Source of the DNA: Carnegiea gigantea | Taxonomy: Eukaryota > Streptophyta > Magnoliopsida > Caryophyllales > Cactaceae | Assembly: GCA_029747015.1 (NCBI GenBank) | Contig: JAKOGI010000009.1 | Location: 1,911,001 to 1,975,000, forward strand | Direction: 5' to 3' | DNA length: 64,000 bases | Part shown: piece after piece, positions 12,666-25,400 of the stretch | How positions within the stretch are numbered: the first letter of the stretch is position 1 | Layout: each line of letters opens with the position of its first letter | Program-made: the position numbers and the translations under genes | Notes under the pieces: generated by a model | What the model saw: only the letters and a program-made list of their open reading frames with translations | Told to the model about the DNA's origin: nothing | Databases searched by the model: none

Positions 12666-12893
12666 AACAAACCACATGCTAGTTCAAAAGAAACCATTGC
12701 ATTAGTTAGACATAGTGAAGCTAGCACCCTACCTAACGTACTGTCCGATTCATATGATCCAATGCCAATAAACTTCACCTGGATCCAGATAGAGGCAAAC
12801 TAATATTGAATTAAACTTAAGTAAACAAACTACATGCTAGCTCAAAAGAAACCATTGCATTAGTTAGACATTGCGAATCCAACACCCTACCTT
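12666..12893 (+). repeat. Direct repeat with 158 bp period
   Basis: 12666-12735 and 12824-12893 are near-identical: aacaaac(c/t)acatgctag, then caaaagaaaccattgcatta, then gttagacat, then aacaccctacct or a close variant, exactly 158 bp apart. The sequence between units shows weaker similarity, suggesting an eroding two-unit tandem array. Confidence 0.8.
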
Positions 12894-13498
12894 AAACCCA
12901 ATTCTAGCATCACTCGCAATCAGTCTCTATATAGTTTTACAATATAAGAGTATGGCTGCTATATTAGACCCCGCACACTCCGCCTGGTGGCAAGATTTTT
13001 GAAGTATTGGATTCGATTGAATATTACCTAGCCTACCCACAAATCCCAGAGATAAAGTTAGGAAGAATAAGTTAAGCAAGAACAACCAATGAAATTATAA
13101 CTAAGGGTTAACTTAAACCAATGTACATGCTAAAAAGCCAACAGTTAATATATAGATCCCTCAATCAAGTACCCAAATTTAGGAGGGGCGAGAAGGAAAG
13201 CCTGAAAGAACAGGCACAACGTGCATAATGGTAGAGTATGGGGCCACAAATATGATTTAGAGTGTGATTAAAGCCAATAAAATTCAACTTAATTTAAGAA
13301 TTCAAGAGAAAAGTCATGGTTTTGCTAGGAAACACCAATCATAATTCATGATTTGAAAGGGTGGGAAGAAAACAAAGGCGAGATAAACGTGAAATGATGG
13401 TACCTTTGCCTTATGGAATGCCACCAAATCAGCACTGCCCACCAATCGTTGAAATCAAACGTGAAGATCACTGCAATGAGAAAATGGCCAGAAAGAGA

Positions 13499-13518
13499 CA
13501 GAGAGAGAGAGAGAGAGG
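13499..13518. repeat. (GA)n microsatellite
   Basis: About ten GA units in an otherwise featureless spacer. Confidence 0.9.
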
Positions 13519-13519
13519 T

Positions 13520-15950
13520 GAAAAGGTTGATTTAGTTGCTTGCTTTCTTTCTTCAATTTTGGGGAAGTCTTAAAAAGTGTCCTAATTAGTACTTAGCATT
13601 AATTAATTAATTAATTAAAAACTAAATCTACATCACACTCTTTTATCCTTATTCACGGCCATATTAACTCGCTTCGATTAAATAAAAAAACTATTATAAT
13701 TCTCACCCCCGGGTAGAATTTGTATCATACACCTAAGAGCATATGCTCCCATAAGCCACATCAACGCAACATGTAAAAATTATATGTATGACATACACAT
13801 TGGAAAAATATATGCATTTGGTAAATGAGAGTACATACTGTCATACTCGCCCCAAAAAACCACGTAAAAAAAAAAAAAAAAAACCTTTTGTCATATTTAG
13901 GTTATCATCTTTATTTAGAGTGACCATTATTTTACAATTTTTATCATCTCTCATTCCATATAAAGAAATAATTGTTTCTAAAAAGCTGCCATTAGCCTAT
14001 CAGGGGTTAATTAGATTATGAAAGTCAATATTTTTTTTTTTTCATTCGTGGAATAGAAAGATTCACATAAAATGATGATTGAGGTGTTGTTTTAATTCCA
14101 TATTTTTTGATTTCTTGTCATATTTTACACTTTTCCTATGAAAGAAATTTCTTTTAGGGGTACTGAGATGAAAATTTAGATATAATTATGGAAATGCCTT
14201 TTGGTATATAGTTGGTTGAATGGAAGGCATGTTGGCTGAATGAGTAGGATCCGTGTTAAGTAAGTTTTATGTGAAACAGTGCGCAGGGAAGAAGGAAGGC
14301 TCTTTTAGGCACGAGAAGATTTTAAGTTAAGCAGCAAATTGATAACATTAGTTATAGTGTATAAATTAACAATATTAATTCTAATGTATAAATTAAAACT
14401 TCTCATTCTAAAGCAACAAACTTACCAAATTGTCCTTATCTCACTTACTTGTCTCATTTGAGTTAAGCTTGTAACTCGTCCACTTAACTCTTTTAGGTTT
14501 GATAATCATTTGAATGGGTGGGCTCAATTAACTGATGCAACTGTGTCCACGCAACATGCACACAAAGATTTACCCTACTCGAATCCTTTTTGTACTTATG
14601 TGCATTTACGACAAAAGGAATAAACTCTAAAGTATACAAAAGTTGAACGCGGATAATTCCGCCATGTTGGATGGCATTTATATTCAAACAGTCACTTCGT
14701 AAGGTCAATGACTAATAAATTTCATTACGAAGGGATATGCTTTATATTTAGTCATAAATCTGCAAAAAAAAAAAAAAAAAAAAACCCCGAAAAATCTACG
14801 CAATTTCAGCAAGTTCCGAGAAATGCTTTATGAAATTCAAGAACAAAAGAAAATGAAAGTGGATTTGTAATGTATTTATGTATGTGAGAGGCCTAATTCG
14901 GTTGCTTAATCACTCAAAAAGGCTAAATCCAATTGACCTGCCAATTGAAGCAAGCATGCGCTACGGTGAAAAGTCAACGAGGAGAAATAAATCTCCCTTT
15001 ATAACTTTTACGTCAAATGTGGGCATCCTTGGACAACTCTTTGCACTTTGTCAAAAAGCCTAGTTGGTGGAAGTTCTCCTTTGTTGCTGCCCAGTGTTAG
15101 TACCACAAGGATGATTGCTTATTGGCATTTGTTTTCTATTGTTTTGTTTTGTTATGTTACTTTGCTTGTGTTCTTAGCCATTTCCGCCTTATCAACAGTC
15201 AGGGGAAAAATGACAGGAGGACACTAGACCGAACGACAATCCATAGTAGGAAATCCTTGAGCAAAAATGTCGATGAAATGGTTGAAATGCTTTTGAAAAT
15301 TTGTGCAATGCTCAAGGCTCAAGCAGAGGAGGGATTAAAAGAACTGTATGTTACAAAGAGTCAAATTGATAGGTATATTTCATCAATCCAACAGTGGCAC
15401 CTAGAAATGAGTACAATCGAAAAGAAATTGAAAAGACAACACCGCCATCATCAGCCTCATACAATGTGGATCTTGCTGTAGCAAAATTTGAGGAGATTGA
15501 AATGTAGTCAGCTTTATTTTTATAAACAAAGCGGAGTACTATGGGAGACACGTACAAAAGATTTTAGAAAATACTTTTGATGGGTTAAAATCTTTTGCAC
15601 GGGGAATGAAGCATTAGATAATTATAGCAAGTATCATTATCATATTAAAGTAGTATCCACCCGAGTTCAAACCTGGTTGGAACCTTTAACTTACCATTTA
15701 CGTGGGAAGTTGAGGGAGGTGGTGTTGGACCTTAGGGCTACGCAACAAGGTTCTCCCCTTTCCCTCGGACCAATGGGCCGACTCTTCTCTGAGATAGGGG
15801 TCCAATAGGTGGCTCAGTTTACCATAATAAAAGAAAATATTATAGTAGTATAAGAAAAGGGGTGGGAAAGCATCTTAGAAAATACTACTAGGTAGCAATC
15901 AAACAAAACTGATGCTTAATTTGCAATTCACACAACAACATTTGGTACGT
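13520..15950. other. Spacer, no recognised gene
   Basis: Contains A-runs near 13867 and 14764. The longest plus-strand open frame (15122-15481, 119 codons) has a hydrophobic start and a Lys/Glu-rich tail but matches no family I know and lacks gene context, so I do not call it. Confidence 0.5.
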
Positions 15951-15959
15951 GTTCAGTAA

Positions 15960-16180
15960 TCGAGGGGGATAAGTGCCAGTTACCTGAGATATATAACCTA
16001 ATCTTGGATCTTTAAAAGCTCGTGTCTTGAGTCATATATTTCCGATAAATCACACATATACCTTATCTATTTTAATCGCCTCAATCTAATTCTTCTTGTA
16101 CTCTCTCAACTCCTCTTACACGTCGGAATGTCAATCCTCTTTTGTTTTCTCTCATATGAGTCCATACCTTTTCACTTTAT
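15960..16180 (-). mobile_element. Possible RTE-type LINE 3' remnant
   Basis: On the minus strand one frame near 16080-16000 reads ICVIYRKYMTQDTSF then, after a stop, RSKIR. This resembles the 'DLSEDMTLDRALWRSRIR' tail of plant RTE-type LINEs, which is clearer in the copy at 26.8 kb. Short and degenerate. Confidence 0.3.
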
Positions 16181-16189
16181 GTGTCAAAA

Positions 16190-17670
16190 GCCAATGAAGT
16201 CTTGCTCTCCTTGTCTTGCCTTTTAACATTGTCTACCGAATGATCCTCATCAATGCAATCATAATCTTTTAGGCTTGATTTTTCTGAATCGACCAGCAGC
16301 AGTTGAACCCATAAAACAAGGTCAGTCTGACACCATGCGTAACTCTCTTTTTCTAATCCAATTAGGATTTTCTTTTCCTACGACACTCTAAATAAATTCT
16401 TCCATGTCTACTATCTCACCCTGAGCTTACATCTGGAGAATGTCCCCGTTGATATCCTTGTTAAACTTGCATATTGAGCTCAATTTCTAAACACTTTAAT
16501 TCTCAAATTTGTCTATATTTTTTGTTGAACTTACATTTCAAGATTCAAGTCCTTAATCTTCTTGCTTAATCTAAAATCCTTTAAACTGTAGATTATCCCA
16601 CTATCAACCAACTAGTTGTCAACTCTGTCTCTTAACTTTATTGATTAGAAAAATATCATTCTTCGTAAGATAATTAACATCATAGGGCCTTATCTCTAGA
16701 TCAACGTGCACAACATATGAAATGAATGTTTATTTATGCAATGTTCTGAATATATTTGGTTCATTGACATCTCCAAGATATTTTGTCCTCCTTGATTTTT
16801 TCCCCCCCTTTAATAATGAGAAGTAATTTTCCAATATAGCAAACAACACTTCTTGTTAGAAATGTTGAAAATCGGAAGATGTTATTCAAAGTTGTTGAAA
16901 ACCTCACCTAAAAAATCTGTATAGTTAGGTCAATATCAAATAAGAACCTTGCCCAATGGCTCATCAGCTGTGAAAGTATGCAGTATATCAATCGTAGGTA
17001 AAAATACAGGCTGATTTGCATAGTACTGTCTACTCTTGGAATCAATGTTACAGGCTTTTTTTTTTTTTTAAGGTCTTTTTTGGACTTTTGATCCTCCATG
17101 AAATATAATTATGTGAAATTAATTGGTGGCCATTAAGGAGTACAATTATTTTGACACAAATTTTTTTCATTTACTAGGTTAGAATTCAATATATATCTTA
17201 AAGGAATTAAGTGTTGAACAACTTGAATTAATATGAATTAGTAAAGTTGCAAATTATCAATGGAGTATAAAAGATAATGCTAGCTTATTGGAGTTTATAC
17301 ATTGAACACAAAATCCCTGGCAAGGATTTAAATTACGTGTGATAATAGCTTACAATATTTTATTAAAGAGATTCATTACGCCGGAGCTAATATGAACGAA
17401 TTGAACACTTACTAAATTATTTCTTACACGTTTGATCAATTCCTAGAAATCAATCACACTGTCATAATTATTAAGAAAATCAAGGGTGTTAACGAAGGAT
17501 TATTATCCCCAGCGTTCTAGTTTTATGAAGATTGTTCATCTAGTAGTAGGTGCGACAAAAATCTGAACAAATGGGGTTTGCATGCCCCACCTTGACGAGG
17601 ATGATTTGGTTGTTAACTTCTGTAAGTAACACCAGTATTTTGCAATTCATCCCTGCCGTGGCGATGATTA
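16190..17670. other. AT-rich spacer
   Basis: I see no coding frame, RNA gene or transposon end here. Confidence 0.5.
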
Positions 17671-17674
17671 CTTA

Positions 17675-18004
17675 GGGCCTGTTCATTTCAGTTGTTGTAA
17701 GAATCGGTTAGTAGTTGTGAGCAATTAGAAGCAGTTGTGAGCGGCACGTTGTGATTAGCAATTAGCAGTTGTGACCAGTTAGAAACAGTTGTGAGCAATT
17801 GAGAGTAGTTGTGAGTAGTTGGGAGGCAATTTGATTAGTGTTTGTAATATAACATGAGCAGTTGTGAGAGGATGAGAACAGTTGGAAGCAGTTGAGAGTA
17901 GTTAGAAGTGGTTGGGATTAGCAATTAGTGGTTGGGATTAGCAATTAGCGGTTGGAAGCCGTTGAAAGCAGTTGCAATTGGCAAATGCTCAAACAAACAG
18001 ACCC
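17675..18004. mobile_element. Tourist-like MITE (PIF/Harbinger type), copy 1
   Basis: 330 bp element with ends GGGCCTGTTCATTT and AAACAAACAGACCC (inverted repeats) flanked by TTA on both sides (17672-17674 and 18005-18007), the 3 bp target duplication typical of PIF/Harbinger. The interior is a string of degenerate ~20 bp units of the form 'gcagttgtgagcaattagaa'. No coding capacity. Confidence 0.85.
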
Positions 18005-18248
18005 TTAAAATTCCTACAAGTTGGGCGGCAGTTTTTTTCCCTCTTTGGATGGGTAAATTTTATTTACATCTATAGAGAATTGAACCCTGGTCGCTCTTTT
18101 GGGAACCAATCATCCTGCTGCTAGACTACGAAATAGGCAACTGTTCCAAAATAATACAGCACAATCTAAGCAATGTTTCATCGACCCGGATGACATAGTG
18201 GGTCAAGGGGTCAACCGGTTAGACCGTTTTGACCGCATTGAACCGGTT

Positions 18249-18322
18249 GACCCTGTCAATTGGTCGGACCGGATCAAACCACCATGACCCTGTCAATTGG
18301 TCGGACCGGATCAAACCATCAT
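18249..18322 (+). repeat. Two tandem copies of a 37 bp unit
   Basis: Units 18249-18285 and 18286-18322 differ at a single base (ccaccat against ccatcat). They sit in a 'ccggtt/gaccgg'-rich stretch (18180-18330) that echoes 18970-19130 and is probably a decayed element. Confidence 0.93.
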
Positions 18323-19499
18323 AACCCAGTTGATTTCATCATAAATTTTGCCTCCATACTCCTTAAAATTTAAAATCAACAACTTGCTTTACTAATCCCA
18401 TAATGTTTGTTATTTTTATTGTTTTATATTGTATATGTATTTCTTATGCAAAAAATTTCCAATAAACCGTTTCCAACATACTAACAGTCAAAATGCAAAA
18501 TAAATTTGAACAAAAATATGTAGAGTACAAGCAAGAAAGAGAAAGCCTATAGTCAGTCATTTTCATTTCTCAGGGCCCAAATTAGAGTCTTGAACACTAT
18601 CCCATTCCCATGGCCCACACAACGTTAAGGCCCTGGTTTCATCTCTCAACAAAACTAAAATACTCTAATTAAATAAGCATGCATCTGCTAGACTGTTACT
18701 ATGCGTCTACTTTCACCTTTTCCCATTAACTCCCATACTCAAACTCTCAACTCTTCTCAAAGTTATCCTTCTTCTCTCTCTTTTTCAGACCACATCCATA
18801 GCACATATATCTTTTCTGGGAGAAAGAAGCCACGAAGGTAGCAAGCCGCTGCCCAGAGAGAGTCGCCAATCACTAGTGAAAGAGGAGATAATCACGATAG
18901 GGAAGCTGGGCATTAGTGGTCTGAGTTTTTTTCTTTTCTTTTTTTTTGGTCATTTGGCATTTACATCAAAAACCCGGTCCAACCTAGTTTATCCAAGCTT
19001 GAAGCCCATCGAGTCCACCAATTTTCATCGATTTTTGACCGGTTCAAAAGCAAGGTAGGTTCATAGCATTTCCACACAGGACCTTGGTCCAGTTCCCGGA
19101 TGAACTGGTTGACCTGGCAAATCCGGTCTGGTCGTCTTAACATTGATTCTAAGCAAGGAATAGAGCAACTGATTATCTTCGAAGGGTAATAACCGTACAA
19201 TCAGATATTTGTCTCCACACTCTCTCGGTCCCAATATGACAATCCACGCAAAATGCACACCTCATAGAGTCACAAAGCCACACTCGAAACATCAAAACTG
19301 AAAAGTAAAAGAGAAAAGAGAGACATTTTCCCCTCATAATATTTCAGAGAAACAATGCTACACCACCACATATTTCCTATAAGAACTCAAAATTCAAATT
19401 CGACAAAACCTACAACGTGCAAAAGAAAAGCCAGCTGTACACATCCAAAATTTCACCACTGTTACAAAAACACCACCCAACATATATAGAGTATCTAAT

Positions 19500-22400
19500 T
19501 TATGTTGACAGCCGTAATGCCATCTCTTGCAGCAGCGCTCGCTTTTGTGCAGCATTAATAACATGATTTGATTCGGCATCCTCCAAAACATCGGTCACAA
19601 TAGCAGCAGCATGGCCAAGGGGTTCTTCAGATGCCCTCCTCAACATGAATGCCTGCAAGATTATGGAAAAGATGTGAGGATCGTTTTGGCTTTTTGGCAC
19701 CACTGACACCAAGGGCCTTTTTGGCTTCTGAGGTGTGACCCAAAGCAAGGGACCAGTTATTTTACTATCCATTTTGCTCGTAATTTTCTTGTCCTGGAAC
19801 CAGATTCTGGCTTAGAAACCCATGATCTCTCAACTCTCCATGAGAGGGCCAACACTGGGAAACCACAAAGCTGATCTCGTATAGACTTTCTTACGCTGTT
19901 ACAACTCTTCATTCTATCAGCCAGCCTCAGTCAACCAAGTGATGTCCAGAACATGGATGCAAAATGTGACCGTTCCACGATGAAACAGAGGAAATGTTTT
20001 TGAGTTGGCCAAACTGCGTTTTTGCCGCGATATGGAACACGACTGTCGCATTAGAGCGAATTTTCCATACCGCGACCGAAACTGTAATCGCAACCAGAAC
20101 TGCATGCCACAAGACCAAGGTATCAAGCGACCTTTTGATACCATTGATGGCACACCCTGGCAGACACAGGACACATAATAGAAAAATTGTCTCAATTATG
20201 TTTTGCACAGACTTCACTTCTCCTCGAAAGAGGACGGTTGATATATTTATTTATTTTTAGTCAGAGAAAGCAATTTGAGTAAATGAGACAGAGAATTGAC
20301 AGGGAAGAAGGGCGCAAAGGAGCACCTGGCCATGATGAGATATGTGCAATGTACAAGGTTCCTGGAACCATGGTTCTCCATCTATGTGAACAGGCAATGC
20401 AGCCAATAACTGAATCTTGATTGTTTGGCCCTGTGCAAGCCTCTGTGCCCGAGAAAGCCCTACCTGCACCACATTGACATTATTGTCAAGACATTATTTG
20501 AAAATTGTGTCAAGGAAGTTTAAAGGCTTGTCTATAAGTGTAAATATCTTCCAAATGCCAGAAAGACCAGCCCAACACTGTTCTAATCAAAATCCAAACA
20601 ATCCATATCAGTCAAGAGAATTGGCATCTGCAATTGAGATTAACAATCCAGATTTGATGCAGGGGGGTACAAGCCATCAGATCCATGGATTGGGCAAAAC
20701 AGGATCTAACTTAACGATCAGAACAGCCACGATATGGGGGTTGTTCGACAGTGAGCTTATTGAAGAGCTTTTTGCTGAAAATGAGCTTTTCTGGGGCAAA
20801 TCAGCTGCTTCACTGAAAGCTTATTTCCAAAAAGCTCAAAACGCGAGTTTTTTGCAGGTAGCTTATCTAGGCTCATTACTATTATGCCCAAAAAGTTGTA
20901 AATATTTACAATTATTGCCATTAATGGAAAAAACCCTACTTACCTCTTCCCATCAAGTATAATTTTTACTAACCTCAAATTACTATTCTGCCCAAGAGTT
21001 GTAAATATTTTGCAATTAACTTATTTGGGCTCATGACTCAAGTTAATACTTACCTCAAATATTATTCGTCTTAAGTATAATTTATGCTAAATCTAATGCC
21101 TTCTTCCCCATTTCTCCCCAAAAACTTATGCCCGTGTCCTTCCTTAATCCCATGTAGATTGTGCAATTATTAAATAAAAACATAAATCAATATTACATAT
21201 TATAATGTCATGTAAATTTCAATGCATACTGAAAATATGACAAAATTAAAAGTAAGTAACTTCACCAAATATAAGCAACAAATAAAATTTGAATTCATAT
21301 TGAGAAGACAATTAAATAACCTATAAACGAAGTCATGTGCCAATAATACCACACTAGGAGTTATTGTTGCCAATAATAAATACTCCATCTATCCCACATT
21401 CATATTCAATTTAGAAAATATGAAATAAGCATTAACTGCACTTACATAAAATGGATTTTCAACCAATAATACGAACGTTAAAGTCTTCGAAAATCAAACT
21501 TTGACAATAACACAGGACAAGAGAAATAGATGTTTCTGAAAATGAATATAGGACAGATGGAGTATTAAATACAATTACGAGCATAAAAGGAATTTTCTTA
21601 AACAGCTATTTGAGAAACATCTAATTCTACCAAACACCTGTGCAAATAGCAAATATCAACAACTAATCATAAACCACTAATAGCTAATGGAAACAAGCAA
21701 TTGTTTGCCAAACACCTCAATGGCCTAATTTTGGTCTCCTAGAATCCCATCTCAAGAAAAGAAAAAAAGGGGAAACAAAAGGATAAAGAACAAAAGAAAA
21801 GCAGAAAAGGTAGTCTCATTTTCATTGCTCATGACTCTTAGATAATGTTTGGTTAAATGTAAACAAGTTTGTAATTGTTTCTTCATTATCTTGTTTGGTT
21901 GTAAAAGAGTATTGCAAATAACAACTACTTAAAGTATTACTACCACAAACAACGTAACCATGATTGCAGTATAAAGTTAATTGCATTACATTACATGCAA
22001 CCAAATATCACATCAATGTATTGGCAGATGGGGGCAATAGATTCAACCACTGTCACAACTTAGTGAATTTACATCACTCTGCATGATCATTGCCCCTTAG
22101 AAAGTCCCACTTGAGTGGAGAGATTGTTAACCATTAAGTCAATATTATACAAGCTCCCTTCAAACCATCTGATGATTATCTGAACAACTGCAGAATCCTT
22201 CATTATTCTTTCTATCTACCATATGTTGAATCCCTTTTGGCTGACATTTACAGCAGTGGAGTCCACACAAAGTCCAAAAGCAATAACTTCTCTCTCACTA
22301 ACAGGGAACAAACATCAAAACTAAAGAACTCACAGCAAATGACAAATGCAAGCAATTCAACAGTGTTTTCAGCTCCCTTAAACTTCTTCTACAGGAACTT

Positions 22401-25400
22401 TAGAAGCAGTCGATCAGATTAAATGACAGCAATAACATTCTGAAAGAAGGTTGCCACTTTACCTGTAGCTTTCCCAGATGCCATGTGCCTGAGACACTTA
22501 CAACTTCCAAAACCTTATCATGCATAGATTGGGGATCAAAATTATCAAAATTTTCATCCTCATTATGCCACAAATCCACGCCCCCCATGTAGCTTCCAAT
22601 ATTTGCCACAAGTACACCCTCAGCATCCTAGAAGCAACACAACTGTGTGAGCAGCCAAAGCAATAGCAACCATCGAAGGTCTAAAAACAAACACCTCCAA
22701 TGTACAGAGAACATCCAATCAAGAATTCATTACAAAAAAGCATATACCAAACACACCACCAACTATTAAAAAAAAAGGTTCAAGTCTAATGTACACTGAG
22801 AAAGGGCGGGGGCAGAAATTTAATCTGCTACAGCAACAGAATAATAGCTAACAACCTCTTTCATTCAGCGGTGACCTGCTAAAGTTGTTCTATGGAATTT
22901 TGCACACGCATCTCAACTGGAAGTCTGGACAAAGTGTGGCCCAATTACTGCCAATTAAACAACCCCAAAATTTAACCCCCCCCCCCCGGGAAAAAAAAAA
23001 AACAAGGCAAAATTGAACACGAAAAGAAACCTAATACTCCAAACGGTTGGGACTAATTTTGGTTCCAAATTTTCACGCCTCATTGCCAAAATATCACTAA
23101 AAAAATAAAAACGTTTTTTTGGGAATCCTTGCAATAGTCAAGCCTAATTTACAGGTATATTCTCAGCTTGCAAGACTGCTCTAATTCCGTTCCCAAATTC
23201 ATGGCAATGATAAACACAAATCCAGACCTCAATTTTTTCTACAGTGGTCATCTCTGCCACCCTCCTCTAATATAAGAATCCCTATGGCCCTTGCTCCAAG
23301 ACAGGAGCAAGAACGTTTTGACCTTGACAGAAACTGGGTAGATAAATGCACTTACACAGCCCAGCAGGGGAAGAGCAAAAAACATAAGAAAGAAATAAAA
23401 ACAAAAAAAGGAAAAGCACATTCAATGCAACTACTCTAGAAACAAAATTATCTAAATTTACGAGGCATGAAGATTCTGGGGCACACAACAAGCTTCACTC
23501 TCAATCTCACACAGAAGTAGCTCTTTCAAAAAGCAGGATACATCCAACAACTCACCTCAGGGACCTCAATCTCAACACCATCAACCTCTACTCGAACTTG
23601 CCAAGGAAAATCTGCAAATGTTCTGTCCATGATAATCTTGGCCCCTTCTTTAGCGTAAAGGACTTTATTCATAAACTGCAAGGAAAAAAATGAAAAGGCT
23701 ATTAAGAAACTATATTGAGGCATAACCTAAAAATGAAGCACACAGAATAACCGCATATGACTGTATCATCAAGAGATATGTATGGTTTGCATAACCAACA
23801 ATATTGCATGATGAAAAGCCAAATAGACCAAAAACTAACATCATACCCTTGGCTGTAAGAACAAAAAAGATTGACATAGGAATTTCAGTGACATCTAAGT
23901 TATTCCACTTTCATACCAAATTATGCCACTGGCCTCCTAGATATGGTATCTAGTCCCCTTTCAGTGTAATCACCTTAGATCATGCAATTAAAGAAATGGG
24001 TCCTAGAATCCTAGAGAACAGCAATTCTATCAATGTTCCTTATACAATAGACAATTAAAAAAATAAAAACCATCTCAAACTCCGTTATTGTTTGCTCTTT
24101 GGGTTGTTGACTATACTAGTTCATCAATAAGTTTGTCTAAAAATTAAATATGAAATATTATCCTCTATTCAAAACTGCTCTCTTCTTTTTGGGGAAGGGA
24201 GAGCCAGTTGAGTAGGTAATGGAATACTATAACCTCCCCCCCCCCCCCCCCCAACCCGGGGGACAGGGCATCCCCTTATGTTTGACACTCTAAATATTTT
24301 CCTTGCGAACAACAAAATGCCAACACCTTAAAGGCTCCACAAGAAGTCAGAGACAAGAGCCCCAATTTGAAGGTTCAACTTCTACACCTGTAGAAACACT
24401 CCATCTGCTTCTCAAAATCCAAGAATCCGTTCTATTTTCAGGTGATTGTCCTCGCTTCAGTTTCTAATTTCTGTATCCCAGAGATGTATTAGAAGCTCAC
24501 ACAAACAGGTGGTTGAATTCCTAATAAGAGATAAGCTAAACTAAACCTTAAAATTCACCAATTTCTTTATCTTGAACATGCAGTGCTTCACCAAAATTCC
24601 AAAGGAAGCACTCCCACCCTCCATTACTAGCATACACAACAACACTGGAATTAGCAAATAGCTCTTTTGATCTCCGGGTCTACATTTTTATATGTTTTGA
24701 ACTCCATCCACCAATACTGTCCAGACAAAAGCTTTCAGAACCTTGAATATTCAATGCAAAATTGGATATTTGGGCTTTTCTGTAAGTGTATTAAATGGAA
24801 CTGGAAAAACAAGAAGCAATGGGAAAGGGTTACAACCTCTGGAATATTTTCAGGAAGCTCAAATACGAAAACGACAGGTGAAGTTCCACCAACTCCCTAC
24901 CTTCTCAGTTTCTTCTAGTGGAGATCAAATAAAGAAAGATTGCTCCCTTCACAAAACTCCTTTTAAAACTAAAATTTACCCGATTGCTAACCTTCCCAAA
25001 GCTAATGGTGGGTGGCTGGGTGTAGAGATCCTCAACGTAGTAAGTGTTATGCACCTCAAATAGGATTGACGGAAGATATTAAGAAACAATTTTAGAAGGA
25101 TTTGGATGAGGTTATTCGGAGTATACCATAGAGCGAGAAACTTTTCATAGGCAGTAACTTAATGGGCATGCAGGAGCAAAAGGAGATGGGTATGATACAG
25201 CACACGGAGGTTTCGGTTATCGAGAGAGAAACAATAGAGGGGTGTTTATTCTAGAATTTACGGTTGTGTACGAAGACTACGAACTATTGATTGTTAAATC
25301 TTATTTTGAGGAGGACCAATTGGTGAGTTCTAAAAGCAGTAACACTGAGACAAAGATTGACTATATTTTGATGAGGGTGAACAACAGGATATTGTGTAAA

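Noticed and set aside
15122..15481. 119-codon plus-strand frame with hydrophobic N terminus
   Set aside because: No recognisable domain, no promoter or splice context; AT-rich frames of this length are expected by chance.
15655..15835. Possible SINE (B-box-like 'gagttcaaacctgg')
   Set aside because: No A box at the right spacing, no 3' tail or target duplication.
20417..20962. 181-codon plus-strand frame
   Set aside because: Overlaps DGK exon 6 on the other strand and a transposon-like element; a shadow frame.
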